9,078 nt of DNA from Treponema sp. (GTDB lineage: Bacteria; Spirochaetota; Spirochaetia; Treponematales; Breznakiellaceae), in the NCBI GenBank assembly GCA_031264475.1, contig JAISEA010000054.1:1-9078 (forward strand), in the 5' to 3' direction. Below the pieces are notes generated by a model that was not told the origin of the DNA, made no database searches, and saw nothing but the letters and a program-made list of their open reading frames with translations. How positions within the stretch are numbered: position 1 is the first letter of the stretch; the number at the start of each line of letters is the position of its first letter. Shown one piece after another: positions 6,599 to 9,078 of the stretch. Both the position numbers and the translations under genes were made by a program.

Positions 6599-6703
6599 CG
6601 CCGGCGACCCCTTTCGCTCTGTTACGAGACGCGGTACTCTTTCTCACGAGCAAACGTTTATAACCGTGGTGTCTGACACCTTTCGCGCAAGTTACTTTAA
6701 CCC
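6599..6703. other. Intergenic segment with GGTGTCTGACACC palindrome
   Basis: No gene seen. The only clear structure is GGTGTCTGACACC at 6668-6680, two perfect 6-bp arms around a single T. The core TGTCTGAC/GTCAGACA recurs on the other side of array 2 at 6902-6913 and 6939-6951. Confidence 0.5.
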
Positions 6704-6885
6704 GCTGAGGCTGGGGTTAAAACCCAAGGAGTTTGAGTTGAACCCCGGGAGTTTGAGTTGAACCCCAAGGAGTTTGAGTTGAACCCCCGGAAGTTTGAGT
6801 TAAAACCCAAGGAGTTTGAGTTGAAACCCCGGAAGTTTAAGTTAAAACCCAAGGAGTTTAAGTTGAAACCCCGGGAGTTTAAGTA
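6704..6885 (+). repeat. 21-bp tandem array 2 (about 9 units)
   Basis: The word AGTTTGAGTT or AGTTTAAGTT starts at 6730, 6750, 6771, 6792, 6813, 6834, 6855 and 6876, a 21-bp period with one 20-bp step. A degenerate unit precedes at about 6704-6724. Units alternate between AACCCAAGG and AACCCCGGG/AACCCCCGG starts, giving a 42-bp higher-order pattern broken only near the short unit. Each unit junction contains a loose dyad AAAC...GTTT. On the plus strand, units after the 20-bp step encode a charged KEFELxP/RKFKLxP seven-residue repeat ending at a TAG (6884-6886). The missing base in unit 2 breaks that frame and no start codon is apparent. Confidence 0.9.
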
Positions 6886-6901
6886 GTCCGAATATAAGCC
6901 A

Positions 6902-6951
6902 GTGTCAGACATCAAGACCCAAAACACAATACCCAAGCGATGTCTGACATC
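6902..6951. repeat. Inverted TGTCAGACATC / GATGTCTGACA pair
   Basis: Eleven-base arms at 6903-6913 and 6939-6949 flank 25 nt. The right arm lies within GATGTCTGACATC (6939-6951), itself a palindrome around a central T. The motif is closely related to 6668-6680, so array 2 is bracketed by copies of the same palindrome. Confidence 0.75.
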
Positions 6952-6965
6952 AAAGGGAAGATCAT

Positions 6966-6991
6966 GACACTTTAAAACACCCGAAGGGTGC
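6966..6991 (+). repeat. Fragment of the dispersed repeat
   Basis: These 26 bases match the CTTTAAAACACCCGAAGGGTGC part of copy B (6559-6584 region) with one change. They include the CACCC-GAA-GGGTG hairpin. The piece stands alone, without the rest of the element, about 85 bp upstream of the adaptor gene. Confidence 0.75.
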
Positions 6992-7015
6992 ACCTCGCGT
7001 GAAAAGATAAAAAAA

Positions 7016-7045
7016 TCGGCAATCCGCGTAACAGGTATTTATAAT
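7016..7045 (+). promoter_or_regulatory. Candidate promoter of the adaptor gene
   Basis: TATAAT at 7040-7045 is a consensus -10 box 29 bp upstream of the start codon. The best -35 candidate is TCGGCA (7016-7021; 4 of 6 consensus bases) at 18-bp spacing, so the -35 assignment is weak. Confidence 0.4.
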
Positions 7046-7074
7046 ATTTTGTTTTATTTGAATAAAGGAAGAAT

Positions 7075-8037
7075 ATGCGAAAAAAGAACAGACTTGTTAC
7101 CCTCATTTTAGTGGCTTTGACCGGTATTTTTGTGATAGGAATGGCGTTTTTGTTGCTTCAAAGGCAACAATCGAGCCAGCCCGTGCCCCGTGGAACCGCC
7201 CCCCCTGCTCAGGCTGGAGGAAGCCCAAGGCGCGGTGGAACTTCGGCGGCGAATAGAACCCCTGTACGGGTTGTATCTGCCATACGTGGGAGTGTCGAGA
7301 GCAGTATCGTCATAAACGGAGACGTCTTGGCGGGCAAAGAGATTTCTATCTACCCATCGGTTGCTGGGAAGCTTGCGTCAACGCGGCTCAAGCCGGGAGA
7401 AGCGGTCTTTCGTGGGCAGGTTCTAGCGATGGTTAATCCGTCTCGTCCGGGGGAAGTCTACGAGCAAAGCCCGGTCGCGTCGACTATAGATGGAACGGTT
7501 TTGTCAGTGCAGGCGAACACAGGCGACACGGTTACCGCGAATACCGTAGTTTATGTGGTTGGAGACATCTCTAATACCGTGGTTGAATCTTTTGTACCAG
7601 AGCGTTTTTCGGCGTCGATTCATGAAGGGCTTGCCGCAAATGTTTCTTTTGAGGCTATACGCGGCGAATCCTTTACCGCGACTGTGAGCGAAGTGAGTCC
7701 TGTGCTTGACCCGTCAAGCAGAACTATGCGTATTCGTCTGAATTTCGCAAAAAAAGACGCGCGTATAAAGCCGGGTATGTTCGCCCAAGCGAGTCTTGTA
7801 ACGGAGACGCGGAGCGGCGTTCTCACCATTCCCAGAGACAGCGTTATAAACACCTACGGCTCTTTCATTGTCTTTGTTGTTGACGAAAACAGCGTGGCTC
7901 ACCAAGTGGAAATCAGTATAGGCTTGGAAAACGAGGAGAAAATCGAGGTAATAAGCGGTCTTGAGGAAGGAGATCGCGTTGTATTTGAAGGGCAGAACTT
8001 CTTAACTGACGGCGATACTGTACGAATAGTGGACTAA
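7075..8037 (+). CDS. RND-type efflux periplasmic adaptor (membrane fusion protein) lacking the alpha-hairpin
   Basis: A 320-residue adaptor that would link an inner-membrane RND pump to an outer-membrane channel. Residues about 8-28 form an N-terminal membrane anchor without a lipobox Cys. Residues 31-61 are a Pro/Gly/Arg-rich linker. The lipoyl domain halves are at about 93-123 (SVAGKL...LKPGEAVFRGQVLAMV) and 132-164 (STIDGTVLSVQANTGDTV), separated by only about eight residues, so the usual coiled-coil hairpin is missing. The beta-barrel (about 165-245, with 'LDPSSRTMRIRL' and 'IKPGMFAQASL') and a membrane-proximal domain (about 246-320) follow. The same shortened architecture is known from the spirochaete adaptor BesA. 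The start has AAGGAAG just upstream. The gene appears monocistronic, with no pump or TolC-like gene in the window. Confidence 0.88.
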   Translation: MRKKNRLVTLILVALTGIFVIGMAFLLLQRQQSSQPVPRGTAPPAQAGGSPRRGGTSAANRTPVRVVSAIRGSVESSIVINGDVLAGKEISIYPSVAGKLASTRLKPGEAVFRGQVLAMVNPSRPGEVYEQSPVASTIDGTVLSVQANTGDTVTANTVVYVVGDISNTVVESFVPERFSASIHEGLAANVSFEAIRGESFTATVSEVSPVLDPSSRTMRIRLNFAKKDARIKPGMFAQASLVTETRSGVLTIPRDSVINTYGSFIVFVVDENSVAHQVEISIGLENEEKIEVISGLEEGDRVVFEGQNFLTDGDTVRIVD

Positions 8038-8052
8038 CACCCTTCGGGTGTT
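8036..8052. terminator. Short hairpin overlapping the adaptor stop codon
   Basis: AACACCC-TTC-GGGTGTT, 7-bp arms with a 3-nt loop, begins in the TAA stop codon. It is followed by only a short T-run (GTTTAAAT), so it is at best a weak terminator. It is also the left-edge hairpin of dispersed repeat copy C. Confidence 0.4.
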
Positions 8053-8328
8053 TAAATACTTCTCAACGGGCGCTGTCTGAAAGGGTGCGCCGCTGACCCC
8101 GACATGACGGTTACGCTTGTAAACAAGCGGAACCTCCGCGTCGTTGGGTAATCCACACGCACAGTGGAGCAAGAAGCTTTAAACCACCCGAAGGGTGCGC
8201 TTGTAAACAAGCGGAACCTACTCTTTATTAGAAGGAAGGGGCGGCGTACACAAGTGGAACCTCCGCGTTTCTGACACCGCCGCACGTCTCGCCTTTGCTC
8301 TCTACTCATTGCTCATTACTCATTGCTA
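8036..8328 (+). repeat. Dispersed structured repeat, copy C
   Basis: The most diverged copy, aligned along its length with copy A, including the right end (CCGCCGCACGTCTCG, 8277-8291, then repeated CTCATTGCT words). The main hairpin at 8109-8134 has arms CGCTTGT/ACAAGCG where copies A and B have CGCTTGC/GCAAGCG, so the stem is kept by a double change. The CACCC-GAA-GGGTG hairpin is at about 8186-8198, followed by a second CGCTTGT/ACAAGCG stem and a degenerate third near 8246-8260. The TTTCAAG left edge of A and B is absent; the copy starts at the adaptor stop codon. Confidence 0.78.
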
Positions 8329-8331
8329 TTG

Positions 8332-8413
8332 TTTGAGGGGGGCGCGACATAAGGGCGGGCGCGGCGTGGCACGCGCCGTATGCGAGGAGTTATCGCGCCT
8401 GTTGTCCCTCAAA
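8332..8413. repeat. GC-rich interrupted inverted repeat
   Basis: TTTGAGGG (8332-8339) pairs with CCCTCAAA (8406-8413). Inside, GGCGCGA (8341-8347) pairs with TCGCGCC (8393-8399), and the centre holds GGCGCG/CGCGCC around 8359-8377. A run of nine A follows on the plus strand, so it does not read as a plus-strand terminator. It lies just before the promoter at 8437. Confidence 0.55.
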
Positions 8414-8436
8414 AAAAAATAATTCCGCATTTCCTC

Positions 8437-8465
8437 TTGATAAATATTTTAGAATTAGTTATACT
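8437..8465 (+). promoter_or_regulatory. sigma70-type promoter upstream of array 3
   Basis: TTGATA (8437-8442) and TATACT (8460-8465) are separated by exactly 17 bp within an AT-rich stretch. Transcription would start near 8472 and run through the poly-C tract and array 3 toward the gene at 9022, giving a leader of about 550 nt unless the frame at 8480 is translated. Confidence 0.6.
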
Positions 8466-8479
8466 CATTATAAGGCGTA

Positions 8480-9025
8480 ATGATGTTACCGAGTCATAAA
8501 TATTCCGATAAACAACAAAGGCTTATCAGCCGACAACTCTCTGAATATAATAGTGTTAGCTATTATATTTTCGCAATAGAGAGTGCCCCCCCCCCCCACT
8601 GTACTTTATTATATAATAGAAACACCAAACACAGAACTCGCGCGGCATTAAAACGCTCAGCGCAAGAGCCTCCGCTGGCTTCGATGTGCGCGGCGCGTCT
8701 CTCTTCTCACATGGAACGTCTGGCTCAACGGGCGCGTCATTCAAGTACTTGGTTACTCCATCCAAGTACTAATTTACTTCGTCAAAGTACTAATTTACTC
8801 CAATTAAGTACTTGGTTACTCCGCGCAAGTACTAATTTACTACAAATTAGTACTTGGTTACTCTATACAAGTACTAATTTACTACGCACAAGTACTAATC
8901 TGTTCCATCAAAGTACTAATTTACTCCGCATTAAGGCTCACTCGGAGCAACCTCAACTGTCCCTTATCAAGGGTAATCCTTTACGGGTTATTATCTTTTC
9001 TATATACAAAAGGAGATCATCATGA
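8480..9025 (+). CDS. Unrecognised open frame with seven-residue repeats (doubtful)
   Basis: I do not recognise this 181-residue frame. It starts with ATG ATG a few bases after a weak AAGG and just downstream of a good promoter. Residues about 1-35 are polar and unremarkable. A 12-C tract (8586-8597) encodes a Pro run near residue 37, and any length change not divisible by three shifts the frame to early stops. Residues about 88-151 are nine repeats of STNLLxx/STWLLxx from array 3. The stop overlaps the next gene's start as ATGA (9022-9025), the layout of translational coupling. Against it: because array 3 has a period divisible by three, any frame open in one unit stays open, and codon third positions in the repeat are nearly fixed, as expected for DNA-level repetition. 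It may simply be a noncoding leader. Confidence 0.25.
   Translation: MMLPSHKYSDKQQRLISRQLSEYNSVSYYIFAIESAPPPHCTLLYNRNTKHRTRAALKRSAQEPPLASMCAARLSSHMERLAQRARHSSTWLLHPSTNLLRQSTNLLQLSTWLLRASTNLLQISTWLLYTSTNLLRTSTNLFHQSTNLLRIKAHSEQPQLSLIKGNPLRVIIFSIYKRRSS
8544..8569. repeat. AT-rich hairpin AATATAATAG / CTATTATATT
   Basis: Perfect 10-bp arms (8544-8553, 8560-8569) flank a 6-nt loop and are followed by TTTCGC. It lies 17 bp before the poly-C tract. A second palindrome, TATTATATAATA, is at 8607-8618 just after it. The role is unknown; it could be an attenuator in the leader. Confidence 0.65.
8586..8597. repeat. Poly-C tract (12 C)
   Basis: Twelve consecutive C lie between two AT-rich palindromes and inside the doubtful frame at 8480-9025. 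Slippage here would switch that frame on or off if it is translated. Confidence 0.9.
8743..8931 (+). repeat. 21-bp tandem array 3 (9 units)
   Basis: The palindrome AGTACT occurs at 8744, 8765, 8786, 8807, 8828, 8849, 8870, 8891 and 8912, exactly 21 bp apart without exception. The unit core is AAGTACTAATTTACT or AAGTACTTGGTTACT, with inverted ends AGTA/TACT six bases apart. The TAAT and TTGG versions are interspersed (TTGG in units 1, 4 and 6). The remaining 6-7 bp are different in almost every unit. The array ends 90 bp upstream of the gene at 9022. Confidence 0.93.
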
Positions 9026-9078
9026 TTCCTATTAATGACAATGCCATTGGCTCATGGGCTGATAATTTTATCACCCGG
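9022..9078 (+). CDS. N-terminus of a hypothetical protein (partial)
   Basis: The first 19 codons of a gene running off the right edge, starting MIPINDNAIGSWADNF. A strong ribosome binding site (AAAAGGAGAT) ends five bases upstream. The opening 'MIPxND..F/I..W..NF' resembles, from memory, a family of short uncharacterised proteins from spirochaetes and Bacteroidetes that start in this way. That recollection is weak evidence and no function can be given. The promoter at 8437 is the nearest clear one. Confidence 0.65.
   Translation, partial: MIPINDNAIGSWADNFITR

Noticed and set aside
6697..6993. Minus-strand open frame with GFNSNS-type repeats across array 2
   Set aside because: It is open only because the array period is close to a multiple of three. 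It has no ribosome binding site and runs through palindromes and a fragment of the dispersed repeat.
8743..8931. Array 3 as a CRISPR array
   Set aside because: The 21-bp period with 6-7 bp variable linkers cannot hold spacers, and no cas genes are in view.

Overview
The window looks like an accessory, repeat-rich part of a bacterial chromosome, probably a spirochaete of the Treponema type. That placement is an inference. It rests on the carbohydrate-scavenging gene content, a lipoprotein binding protein, a short periplasmic adaptor without an alpha-hairpin (a form known from spirochaetes), poly-C tracts and abundant structured intergenic repeats. No rRNA or tRNA gene was seen.

Gene content, left to right. 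(1) The start of a minus-strand gene (1-66) whose first 22 residues resemble GH94 cellobiose/cello-oligosaccharide phosphorylases. (2) A plus-strand CUT1-type sugar ABC importer: lipoprotein binding protein (1036-2406) and two permeases (2642-3547, 3551-4441), with no ATPase gene here. (3) A convergent minus-strand GH5 glycosidase (4564-6384), cytoplasmic, resembling the GH5_12 / endoglycosylceramidase-related group. (4) A plus-strand RND-type periplasmic adaptor (7075-8037) without pump or outer-membrane partner in view. (5) The first 19 codons of a plus-strand gene (9022-9078). Genes 1-3 fit one metabolic idea: import of an oligosaccharide or glycoside followed by cytosolic phosphorolysis or hydrolysis. 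The exact substrate cannot be read from the sequence.

Intergenic DNA makes up roughly a third of the window and is highly organised. A dispersed structured repeat of about 185-290 bp occurs three times in the same orientation (112-355, 6415-6598, 8036-8328). Each copy is followed by a tandem array with a 21-bp period (531-761, 6704-6885, 8743-8931) and then by a plus-strand gene. The three arrays differ in sequence but share the period, a similar unit number (about 9-11) and an internal dyad in each unit. This threefold 'structured repeat - 21-bp array - gene' layout is the most unusual signal in the window.

Regulation visible in the sequence: a near-consensus sigma70 promoter for the importer; two strong tandem hairpins between the binding-protein and permease genes, which would favour excess binding protein; an inverted repeat between the convergent importer and GH5 genes; and outward-facing -35 boxes (TTGAAA) at the left edge of two dispersed-repeat copies, each correctly spaced from a -10 box of the neighbouring minus-strand gene.
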